Below are positions 57,488-63,788 of a stretch of 63,788 nucleotides of DNA, one piece after another (the stretch's first letter is position 1; the number at the start of each line of letters is the position of its first letter). This DNA is from Methylobacterium sp. J-030. GTDB taxonomy: Bacteria; Pseudomonadota; Alphaproteobacteria; Rhizobiales; Beijerinckiaceae. Under the pieces are notes generated by a model. That model saw only the letters and a program-made list of their open reading frames with translations. It made no database searches and was not told the DNA's origin. The DNA is taken from the NCBI RefSeq assembly GCF_022829545.1, contig NZ_JAKSYM010000212.1:1-63788 (forward strand). The letters run 5' to 3'. Both the position numbers and the translations under genes were made by a program.

Positions 57488-58432
57488 TCATGCCCGCCTC
57501 AGCTTCGGGTTCACGGCCGCGGCGAGCAGGTCGGCGGCGAGGTTGAGGGCGATGTAGGTCGCGGCGGTGCAGATCACGACGCCCTGGACGGTGGCGAAAT
57601 CCCGGTTGAACACCGCATCGACCATCAGCTTGCCGAAGCCCGGCACGGAGAAGACCTGCTCGGTGAGCACCGCCCCCGACAGGAGCTGGCCGAATTCCAG
57701 CGCCCCGAGGGTAATGATCGGGATCGCGGCGTTGGGCAGCGCGTGCCGCAACGTCACCCGCAACGGCGAGACGCCTTTGGCGCGGGCCGTGCGGACGTAG
57801 TCGGAGCCGAGCACGCCCAGCATCGCCGCCCGGGTGTGGCGCATCATTACCGCCGCGATGGCATTGCCGAGCACGAAGGCCGGCATCACCATGGCGGCGA
57901 GGTTTTCGGACAGGCTCTCGAACGGCGAGACGTAGCCCGAGGCCGGCAGCCAGCCGAGCTCCACCGAGAACAGCAGGATCAGCAGGATCCCGAGCCAGAA
58001 GTTCGGCACCGACAGGCCCCAGAGGGCGATCCCGTTGGCGACCGTGTCGGCGGCCTGACCACGCTTCACTGCCGAGAGCACGCCCATCGGCACCCCGATG
58101 GCGAGCGCCACCAGCATGGCGAGGCAGGCGAGTTCCAGCGTCACCGGCAGCTTCTCGACGATCAGCTTGGAGACCGGCTTCTGCAAGCGGATCGACTCGC
58201 CGAGATCGCCGCGCAGCACCCCGCCGGCCCAATAGGCGTAGCGCACCGGCAGGGGCTGATCGAGGTGGTACTTCGCGCGGATGAAGGCGATCACCTGCGG
58301 GTCGCGCTCCTCGCCGGTCAGCGCCGTGGCGACATCGCCCGGAAGCAATTGCTGCAGGGCGAAGATGATCATCGAGGCCAGGATCAGGGTCGGGACCGCC
58401 AGGGCGAGGCGTCGGGCCAGAAATCGAAGCAT
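57488..58432 (-). CDS. Peptide ABC transporter permease (DppB/OppB type)
   Basis: Inner-membrane permease of 314 aa, six hydrophobic segments. It begins MLRFLARRLALAVPTLILASMIIFALQQLLPGD, the typical DppB N-terminus, and has the periplasmic loop HLDQPLPVRYAYWAGGVLRGDLGES. The EAA loop is DYVRTARAKGVSPLRVTLRHALPN. It follows the binding-protein gene by 13 bases and is the first permease of the importer. Confidence 0.93.
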   Translation of the reverse strand: MLRFLARRLALAVPTLILASMIIFALQQLLPGDVATALTGEERDPQVIAFIRAKYHLDQPLPVRYAYWAGGVLRGDLGESIRLQKPVSKLIVEKLPVTLELACLAMLVALAIGVPMGVLSAVKRGQAADTVANGIALWGLSVPNFWLGILLILLFSVELGWLPASGYVSPFESLSENLAAMVMPAFVLGNAIAAVMMRHTRAAMLGVLGSDYVRTARAKGVSPLRVTLRHALPNAAIPIITLGALEFGQLLSGAVLTEQVFSVPGFGKLMVDAVFNRDFATVQGVVICTAATYIALNLAADLLAAAVNPKLRRA

Positions 58433-58445
58433 CAGGCGCGCAGCA

Positions 58446-59933
58446 TCAGTTGAGCTTCAGCCCGGTGAAGCGCACGAGCCCGTCCGGATAGGGCACGAAG
58501 CCCGTGAGCTTCTGGGTGTAGGCCCAGAGCAGCTTGCGGTGCAGGATGTAGATCCCCGGCCGGTCCTTCAGCACCTGATCCGCCAGAGCCTTCCAGGCCG
58601 CCGCGCGCTTGGCCGGATCGATGGTGCCGCGCTCGGCCTGGAGCGCCGCGTCGGCCTCCGGATTGCAGTATTTCGGGTAGTTCAGCGCCGCCTTGCAGGC
58701 GAGGAAGCTGAACGTGTTGCCATCCGGGTCCGAGCGGCCGCTCCAGGAATAGAGCTGCGCCTCGTAATTGCCCTTGTCGGCGGCATCGAGCGCGGTGGTG
58801 AAGTCCACCGCCTGGATCTTCACGTCGAAGCCCGCCTCCTTGGTCATCGCCTGGATCACCTGCCCCACCTGCGGCGACTCGCTGTTGGCGTAGACGGTCA
58901 GCGTGATCTGCGGGTTCGGCTTGCCGGCCTCCGCGAGCAGGGCCTTCGCCTTGGCCACATCCCGCTTCGGGATCGGGTACGCGGCGACGTAGTTCGGGTT
59001 CTTCGGGTTGACCCACTGGTTCCCGGCCAGGAACTCGCCGTTATAGACCACTTGATTGATGGCGTTCCGGTCGATGGCCGCCTCGAAGGCGGCGCGCACC
59101 TTCGGGTCGGAGACCGGCGAGCCGGCCTTGTTGGGGTTGAACAGGACTTCCTGGAAGCCGAGTTCGGTGGTGGATTCGAGCTTCAGCTTGGCGTCGCGCT
59201 TCACCTGCGCCACGTCGGTCGGTGCGAGGCGCTCCAGCAGGTCGAGCTGCCCGGCGCGCAGGTTGGTGAGCCGCACCGTCGCGTCGGGGATCGGGCGGAA
59301 CTCGATCCGCTGGATCTGGATCGCGTCCTTGTTCCAGTAGTCGGGGAAGCGCTCGACCACGATCCGGTCCTGCGGCACCCGCTCGACGAACTTGTACGGT
59401 CCGGCGCAGACCGGCGCCGACGCGAACTTGTCGCCGAGCCGCTCGGCGGCCTTCGGCGAGACCATCATGCCGGCCCGGTCGGTGAACTGCGCGAGCAGCG
59501 GCGCGAACGGCTGCTTCAGGTTGATGCGGAAGGTCAGGTCGTCGACCACGTCCACGGAGTCGATCGGCGCGATCTCCGAGCGGCGCTGCGAGCCCGGCAT
59601 CTTCAGATGGCGCTCGATCGAGAACTTGGCCGCCGCGGCGTCGAGCTTCTCGCCGTCGTGGAACAGCACGCCCGGGCGCAGGTGCATGGTCAGCGCCTTC
59701 TCGTCGGGCGACAGCTCCCAGGCGGTCGCAAGCTGCGGCACCGGCTTCAGGTCGGGCCCGATATCCACGAGCTTGTCGCACAGGGCGGCGAACACCATCC
59801 GGCTCGCGAAGGTGCGGGCGAGCGTCGGGTCGAGGGCGTCCGGATCCTCCATCATGCCGTAGCGCAGGGTCTGCGCGGCGGCGGGTCCGGCAAGGACCAT
59901 CCCGGCGAGGAGGCAGGCGGCGAGACGCAACAT
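58446..59933 (-). CDS. Peptide ABC transporter substrate-binding protein (DppA/OppA, SBP_bac_5)
   Basis: Periplasmic binding protein of 495 aa from the ATG at 59933. The signal peptide is LAACLLAGMVLAGPAAA, cleaved before QTLRYGM. The family layout is clear: EDPDALDPTLARTFASRMVFAALCDKLVDIGPDLKPVPQLATAWELSPDEKALTMHLRPGVLFHDGEKLDAAAAKFSIERHL, the SBP_bac_5 signature, then a C-terminal lobe with GNTFSFLACKAALNYPKYCN. It delivers peptide substrate to the DppB/C permeases. A longer frame to 60098 lacks a sensible signal. It is the first gene of the operon. Confidence 0.93.
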   Translation of the reverse strand: MLRLAACLLAGMVLAGPAAAQTLRYGMMEDPDALDPTLARTFASRMVFAALCDKLVDIGPDLKPVPQLATAWELSPDEKALTMHLRPGVLFHDGEKLDAAAAKFSIERHLKMPGSQRRSEIAPIDSVDVVDDLTFRINLKQPFAPLLAQFTDRAGMMVSPKAAERLGDKFASAPVCAGPYKFVERVPQDRIVVERFPDYWNKDAIQIQRIEFRPIPDATVRLTNLRAGQLDLLERLAPTDVAQVKRDAKLKLESTTELGFQEVLFNPNKAGSPVSDPKVRAAFEAAIDRNAINQVVYNGEFLAGNQWVNPKNPNYVAAYPIPKRDVAKAKALLAEAGKPNPQITLTVYANSESPQVGQVIQAMTKEAGFDVKIQAVDFTTALDAADKGNYEAQLYSWSGRSDPDGNTFSFLACKAALNYPKYCNPEADAALQAERGTIDPAKRAAAWKALADQVLKDRPGIYILHRKLLWAYTQKLTGFVPYPDGLVRFTGLKLN

Positions 59934-60212
59934 GAAATCGGTCCGGAGGCTGGCGCGGGTGGCGGGATGCGATCGGCCGCGGCCGATCCGGAGGTGGCGA
60001 GACCGTCGCGCACCGCCGTGGCATGCACAATCCCAAGGCAGCATCCGTGCCAGACGGTCAAGCTGCATCTTATATTCAAGTCGTCCAGTCGGCTTCAAGC
60101 GCGCATCAGGAGGCGCTTGGTCCGGTATTCAGCGGAGTGATCAAGTCAGAATATGGCGGATCTTGCGAAGATCGTATGAATATATGTGCGGTGAGGTCCG
60201 GTGCGGAATAAG

Positions 60213-60863
60213 ATGAATTTTACGGGATTCTTGAAGTTCGCGTCAGGTCGCACCATCGCACAAAGCCGGCAGTTCACAGAGGTGGCGATGAAGGACATCG
60301 ATGGCCCGCGACACCGCATCATCCTGCCCGCCCTCTGCTGGAACCCGCGCCGCCGGGATTTCTACGCGATCACCACGGATGTCTCGGTCGAGGGGATCCG
60401 CTTCCGCTCCTCGTCGCTCCTGATCCCGGGCGAGGACCTCACCTGCAGCATCCGCCACATCGGGCTCCTGCATGCGCGGATCGACCGGGCGGCGGGTCAG
60501 GAATTCATGGTCTCCGTCCGCGGGGGCCGGCCTGCGCTGGCCGGCTTGGTGCGCCGGTTCGTGACGCTGTCCCGGGCCCAGGATCTCCGCGCGGCGGAAC
60601 CGATCCGGGTCCACCGCCGGGTCGTGCCGCGGCAGAAGATCGTCGCGGTGACGCTGGAGGGCGGCCATGCGGTCTCGGGGCATGTCCTCAACGTCTCGGT
60701 CTCCGGCGTGGCGCTGCTCGTGGACCAAGCCCTGGAGCTCGGTGCGACGATCCGGGTGGGCCAGAAGGTGGCCCGTGTCATGCGGCATTTCACGCACGGC
60801 GTGGGAGCCGCCTTCCTGGAGCCCTTCGAGCCGGACGCCGTTCACGAGGCCATGACGTTGTAA
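60213..60863 (+). CDS. Protein with two PilZ-type motifs (c-di-GMP binding candidate)
   Basis: Protein of 216 aa with two copies of the PilZ second motif: TDVSVEG near residue 45 and NVSVSG near residue 160, each with a preceding basic region. The second is complete (RVHRR fits RxxxR, then NxSxxG); in the first the RxxxR is imperfect. PilZ domains bind cyclic di-GMP and control motility, adhesion or polysaccharide synthesis. The start is uncertain: GTG 60201, ATG 60213 or ATG 60288 (GAGGTGG upstream, giving MKDIDGPRHR), the last leaving all of the first PilZ domain. The upstream 150 bases are AT-rich. Its targets are unknown. Confidence 0.75.
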   Translation: MNFTGFLKFASGRTIAQSRQFTEVAMKDIDGPRHRIILPALCWNPRRRDFYAITTDVSVEGIRFRSSSLLIPGEDLTCSIRHIGLLHARIDRAAGQEFMVSVRGGRPALAGLVRRFVTLSRAQDLRAAEPIRVHRRVVPRQKIVAVTLEGGHAVSGHVLNVSVSGVALLVDQALELGATIRVGQKVARVMRHFTHGVGAAFLEPFEPDAVHEAMTL

Positions 60864-60931
60864 GCCGCTGCGGGGCCTCGCAGCGGCGGCGGATGGGCGC
60901 TACATCTGTTCGGGCCAGCGAAGGACCCCCC

Positions 60932-61543
60932 ATGAAGCGCCCTGTCTCCGCATCTCTCGCCGCGTCGTTCGCCGCATCCCTGCCGGCCGCGCTCGTGCTG
61001 CTGCCGCAGGCGGCGCTCGCCCATCCCGGCCATGGCGCCGCCACCGGTGCGGAAGCGGGCTTCCTGCACCCGCTGATGGGGGCCGATCACGTGCTGGCGA
61101 TGGTCGCGGTCGGCCTGCTGGCGGCCCTCCGCGGTGGGCGGGCCCTCTGGGCGCTGCCCCTGTCCTTCCTCGTGCTGATGAGCGCGGGGGCGGGCCTCGG
61201 CATGGCCGGCATCGCGCTGCCCTATGCGGAGACCGGGATCGCGCTCTCGCTCGTGGTGTTCGGCCTCGCCGCCCTGGTCGGCCTGCGTGCGCCGGTGGCG
61301 CTGCTCGCCGCCCTGGTCGGGGTGTTCGCGGTGTTCCACGGCTACGCGCACGGGGCCGAGATGCCGGAGACCGCCTCCGGCCTGTCGTTCGGCTTCGGCT
61401 TTCTGGCCGCGACCGCGCTTCTCCACGCGGCCGGGATCGGCCTCGGCGTTGCCGGTGCGCGCCTCGGCGCCACCCGGGCCGCGCCCGCCCTCGGCGCCGG
61501 CGTCGCGATGGCGGGTCTCGCCCTTCTGGTGCTGCCGGCCTGA
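60932..61543 (+). CDS. HupE/UreJ-family membrane protein
   Basis: Inner-membrane protein of 203 aa with six hydrophobic segments, ATG at 60932 with AAGGA upstream. After a signal peptide (LVLLPQAALA) comes HPGHGAATGAEAGFLHPLMGADHVLAMVAVGLLAAL, the HupE/UreJ signature with the His/Asp metal-binding residues, and then VFHGYAHGAEMPETASGLSFGFGFLAATALLHAAGIGLG. HupE/UreJ proteins carry nickel (or cobalt) for hydrogenase or urease. Neither is in the window. Its stop overlaps the possible CTG start of the ModE-like gene. Confidence 0.92.
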   Translation: MKRPVSASLAASFAASLPAALVLLPQAALAHPGHGAATGAEAGFLHPLMGADHVLAMVAVGLLAALRGGRALWALPLSFLVLMSAGAGLGMAGIALPYAETGIALSLVVFGLAALVGLRAPVALLAALVGVFAVFHGYAHGAEMPETASGLSFGFGFLAATALLHAAGIGLGVAGARLGATRAAPALGAGVAMAGLALLVLPA

Positions 61544-61917
61544 GCGGCGCGGCCGGCCCGTTCGCGGCGCGCGCGCCCGATGGTGCGCCGCGCCTGAGCA
61601 TCCGCATCGATCTCGCGCCCGGGCACCGGCTCGGCCCCGGCAAAGTGCGGCTGCTGGAACTGATCGCCGCGCACGGCTCGATCGCGGGGGCCGGGCGGGC
61701 GCTCGGCATGTCGTACCGGCGCGCGTGGCTGCTGGTGGAGGCGATGAATCGCGGCTTCGGCCGCCCGGTGGTCGAGGCGCAGATCGGGGGCCGGGCCGGG
61801 GGCGGCGCCCGGCTCTCGGATTTCGGGACCGCGGTGGTGGCGCAGTACCGGGCAGTCGAGGCGGCCGCCGAGGCGGCGGCCGCCCCGTTCCTGGCGCAGC
61901 TCGCCCGGCCCGAATGA
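61540..61917 (+). CDS. ModE-type winged-helix transcriptional regulator (one-domain)
   Basis: Regulator of about 125 aa with the ModE N-terminal HTH: LSIRIDLAPGHRLGPGKVRLLELIAAHGSIAGAGRALGMSYRRAWLLVEAMNRGFGRPVVEAQIGGRAGGGARLSDFG. It lacks the C-terminal molybdate-binding (MOP) domains. The homologous region begins upstream of the only GTG start (61645, 90 aa), and no in-frame ATG or GTG exists before it; a CTG at 61540, overlapping the hupE stop (CTGA), would complete the fold and couple translation to HupE. The start is therefore uncertain and unusual. Such one-domain regulators often control molybdate or other metal genes. Confidence 0.75.
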   Translation: MSGAAGPFAARAPDGAPRLSIRIDLAPGHRLGPGKVRLLELIAAHGSIAGAGRALGMSYRRAWLLVEAMNRGFGRPVVEAQIGGRAGGGARLSDFGTAVVAQYRAVEAAAEAAAAPFLAQLARPE

Positions 61918-61924
61918 GTGCCTA

Positions 61925-62205
61925 TGCCCCGGTCGTTTCGGGGTGTCGTCCAGGGATCCGACGACACCGGTTCCGCACGTCCCTTTCCCAGGCGCATGCA
62001 GCGCCGGCGGGATGCGACCCGGGAACCAGCGGAACAAGCCGCCAAGCGCCTGTCTGAAGCAAACGGGGCCGCTCTCGCGGCGCTTCTCGTGATGGATCTC
62101 GGATCAGCCTCCGCTTCGCTCCGCCTGTCCGGGAAAGGGGGCGCGTCACGACCCGCGGGCGCCGATCTCGCATCGGGCTCTGAGCCAACCCCCTTGAAGG
62201 GGCTG
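61925..62205. repeat. Dispersed repeat, family C, copy 2 (inverse)
   Basis: This gap between the ModE-like gene and the secreted protein contains the family C blocks, in part inverted with respect to copy 1 at 41155-41390: CCTGTCCGGGAAAGGGGG (inverse of CCCCCTTTCCCGGACAGG), CGGGAACCAGCGG, and CCCCCTTGAAGGGG. No gene can be supported. Confidence 0.65.
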
Positions 62206-62308
62206 GCCTATGCCGCTTCATGAAATTGCATCGGCGCGGGGCTGACGGCAGCGATCCGCGCCCCACGTTCCGCGCGCCGCGATCATCCTGGCGGCCCGAG
62301 GAACCAAT

Positions 62309-62998
62309 ATGTCGAAACCTGTGATGCTTGCCCTGGCCGGACTCCTGGCCGCCGCCGCTGGGGCGGAGGCGGCCCCGAAGGTGGAGCGCCTGCGGGGTAC
62401 GATCGAGGCGGTCGAGCACGGCGGCTTCACGCTGAAGACCCGCGACGGCAAGTCCGAATCCGTGGCGCTCGCGCCGGACGCGAAGGTCTCGTGGGTCGTG
62501 CCGGCCTCGCTCGACCAGATCAAGGACGGCGTGTTCATCGGCACGGCCACCAAGGGCGAGCCCCCGGTGGCGCTGGAGGTCGTGCTGTTCCCCGAGGCGA
62601 TGCGCGGCACCGGCGAGGGACACTACGACTGGGACATGCTTCCGGACCACGCGGCCGGCGGTGCGCAGGTGAAGAGCGCGATGACCAACGGCACCGTGAC
62701 GGCCGACGCCCGTTCGACCGCGCCCGACGCCCCCAGGGTGAAGAGCGCGATGACCAACGGCACGGTGACGGCGCGCGGCGGCGGGGCTGAGCGGACGCTG
62801 ACGGTGGATTACGGCAAGGGCCAGTCCCTCCAGATCCTGGTGCCGCCGCAGGCTCCGGTCGTCAGCTTCGCGCCGGCCGACGCCTCGGCACTCGCGCCGG
62901 GAGCGAAGGCCTTCGTGGTCGTCGCGCGCGAGGATGACGGCCATCTGACGGCCCGTCGGGTCGCCGTGGGCAAGGATGGCCTGACCCCGCCGATGTAA
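62309..62998 (+). CDS. Secreted protein with an internal sequence duplication
   Basis: Protein of 229 aa with a signal peptide (VMLALAGLLAAAAGAEA). The mature N-terminal part (KVERLRGTIEAVEHGGFTLKTRDGKSESVALAPDAKVSWVVPASLDQIKDGVFIGTATK) is a small beta barrel of the DUF5666-like kind. The block VKSAMTNGTVTA occurs twice (near residues 121 and 144), nearly identical even in DNA. The C-terminal part again looks beta-rich (LTVDYGKGQSLQILVPPQAPVV). It is probably periplasmic; function unknown. Confidence 0.8.
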   Translation: MSKPVMLALAGLLAAAAGAEAAPKVERLRGTIEAVEHGGFTLKTRDGKSESVALAPDAKVSWVVPASLDQIKDGVFIGTATKGEPPVALEVVLFPEAMRGTGEGHYDWDMLPDHAAGGAQVKSAMTNGTVTADARSTAPDAPRVKSAMTNGTVTARGGGAERTLTVDYGKGQSLQILVPPQAPVVSFAPADASALAPGAKAFVVVAREDDGHLTARRVAVGKDGLTPPM

Positions 62999-63405
62999 GC
63001 CGGCAATGTTATCGCGGCTGTCCCGTGTGAAGCCGGCAGCAACGGCGGCCGGGCGGGACTCCGCGCACGAATCGTCCGGCGCCCGAATACGGGCGCCGGG
63101 CTATTCGAGTCCGAAGACGGTCTGGAATTGCCGGCGAAACCGGCCTTCGTGACTCGGTTAATGGCCAATGCGCCCGGAAATTGTTGCCAGCACGCAACAT
63201 CGGGTCGGAACCGCGGCAATAAACGAGAATCCTCGTTGCCGGCCGAAACCCGTTCGCACATGGTGAGGGTGCACGGGGGCATCGCCAAGCGAGAGCCCGC
63301 AGGAGCCTGCCGCTCAAGACGCAGGCCAAGTCTACAAAACATGCGGCTAGATCCGGTCAACCGGGCAAGTCCGCATTCTTGGGTCTCGAAGCTTTGGAGA
63401 TATCG
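62999..63405. other. Long leader region of the porin gene
   Basis: 407 bases without a supported gene. It is less GC-rich in part (GGTTAATGGCCAATGCG, AATAAACGAGAATCC) and holds one clear stem-loop, GCCTGC (63305-63310) and GCAGGC (63321-63326), with a 10-base loop. A ribosome site (TTTGGAG) precedes the porin ATG. Promoter and long 5' leader are likely here; porin genes often have regulated leaders. Confidence 0.5.
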
Positions 63406-63788
63406 ATGAAGCTCTTGAAGGGCTCGCTGCTCGGGTCTGCCGCCGCCTTCGCGGCGGTGGGCGCCGCGCACGCCGCCGATCTGCCGGTCCGGAAGGCCGT
63501 GCCGATCGAATATGTCCGCGTCTGTACCGCCTACGGTGCCGGCTTCTTCTACATCTTCAGAACCGACACCTGCCTGCGGATCCCGGGCCGCGCCCGGTTC
63601 GAGGGCGGGTACCAGACCAGCTACTCGCGTCAGGCCGGTCCGAACGTCGGCGACACGTCGGGCTACCAGGGCCGGATGCGCATCAACCTCGATGCCCGCA
63701 CCCAGACCGCCTACGGCACCCTGCGCGCCTTCGTGCGCCTCGATGCCGGCGCCCGCACCGGCTATTCCGGCGTCGGCACCTCCGGCAC
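63406..63788 (+). CDS. Alphaproteobacterial porin, N-terminal part cut by the window edge
   Basis: The ATG at 63406 has TTTGGAG upstream. The first 127 codons are inside the window. A signal peptide (KGSLLGSAAAFAAVGAAHA) is followed by ADLPVRKAVPIEYVRVCTAYGAGFFYIFRTDTCLRIPGRARFEGGY, the Porin_2 family start with the two conserved Cys residues of alphaproteobacterial porins, then the first beta strands (GYQGRMRINLDARTQTAYGTLRAFVRLDAG). It forms a general diffusion trimeric channel in the outer membrane. Confidence 0.92.
   Translation, partial: MKLLKGSLLGSAAAFAAVGAAHAADLPVRKAVPIEYVRVCTAYGAGFFYIFRTDTCLRIPGRARFEGGYQTSYSRQAGPNVGDTSGYQGRMRINLDARTQTAYGTLRAFVRLDAGARTGYSGVGTSG

Noticed and set aside
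63270..63345. tRNA-like stem-loop near the porin leader
   Set aside because: The loop has 10 bases and no matching acceptor stem, D-arm or T-arm was found.

Overview
The window is GC-rich DNA (about 70 percent by eye) from an alphaproteobacterium of the Hyphomicrobiales, most likely Methylobacterium or a close relative. The evidence is the mix of genes: carotenoid desaturases in a C30-type arrangement, an HpnL-family protein, SciP (the CtrA inhibitor), a FlbD-type sigma-54 activator, homospermidine synthase, class I PHA synthase, a PmtA-like phospholipid methyltransferase and an alphaproteobacterial porin. It looks like ordinary chromosome: no transposase, integrase, CRISPR array, rRNA or convincing tRNA was seen.

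Layout. 1-9.1 kb (minus strand): a carotenoid region with two CrtI/CrtN/CrtP-like desaturases, a PlsC-type acyltransferase and the edge of a membrane protein. The second desaturase heads a tightly coupled unit: desaturase, DUF2141 protein, ABC ATPase, ABC-2 permease. 9.2-19.4 kb: an MFS exporter divergent from a LysR regulator, three Tad-type pilus proteins, a TrmH methyltransferase paired with a MaoC hydratase, a CDF-like protein paired with a metallophosphoesterase, and homospermidine synthase. 19.5-36.9 kb: an envelope and motility region with an IalB-like protein, a large TPR protein, FliP, an HpnL-like protein, a KpsE-like protein, FlbD, FliN, FliH, FliG, FliF, SciP, FlgD and FliK. 36.9-50.6 kb: housekeeping genes and metabolism (MnmA, PmtA-like, TVP38-like, histidine kinase, BioB, FAH-family enzyme, FadL porin, PhaC, aminotransferase, small lipoproteins). 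50.8-63.8 kb: RF2 with its programmed frameshift, gamma-glutamyltransferase, a complete peptide ABC importer, a double PilZ protein, HupE/UreJ with a ModE-like regulator, a secreted protein and the start of a porin.

Regulation seen in the DNA: CtrA-like motifs (TTAA-N7-TTAA with one mismatch) precede fliF, sciP and the large TPR gene, and a strong sigma-54 (-24/-12) match lies just upstream of fliK. Together with sciP and flbD in the same cluster, this suggests the flagellar genes are under the usual alphaproteobacterial cell-cycle and FlbD/sigma-54 hierarchy, and it draws the TPR protein into the same regulon.

At least four families of dispersed palindromic repeats (called A to D here) lie between genes. 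One splits the peptide-transporter operon and one pair flanks gamma-glutamyltransferase. A 14-bp tandem array of 6.8 copies lies in an odd, AT-richer gap near 49.7 kb. The most interesting candidate for an undescribed system is the carotenoid desaturase/DUF2141/ABC-exporter operon, which could move a carotenoid glycolipid or related lipid across the envelope; that role is inferred from context only.
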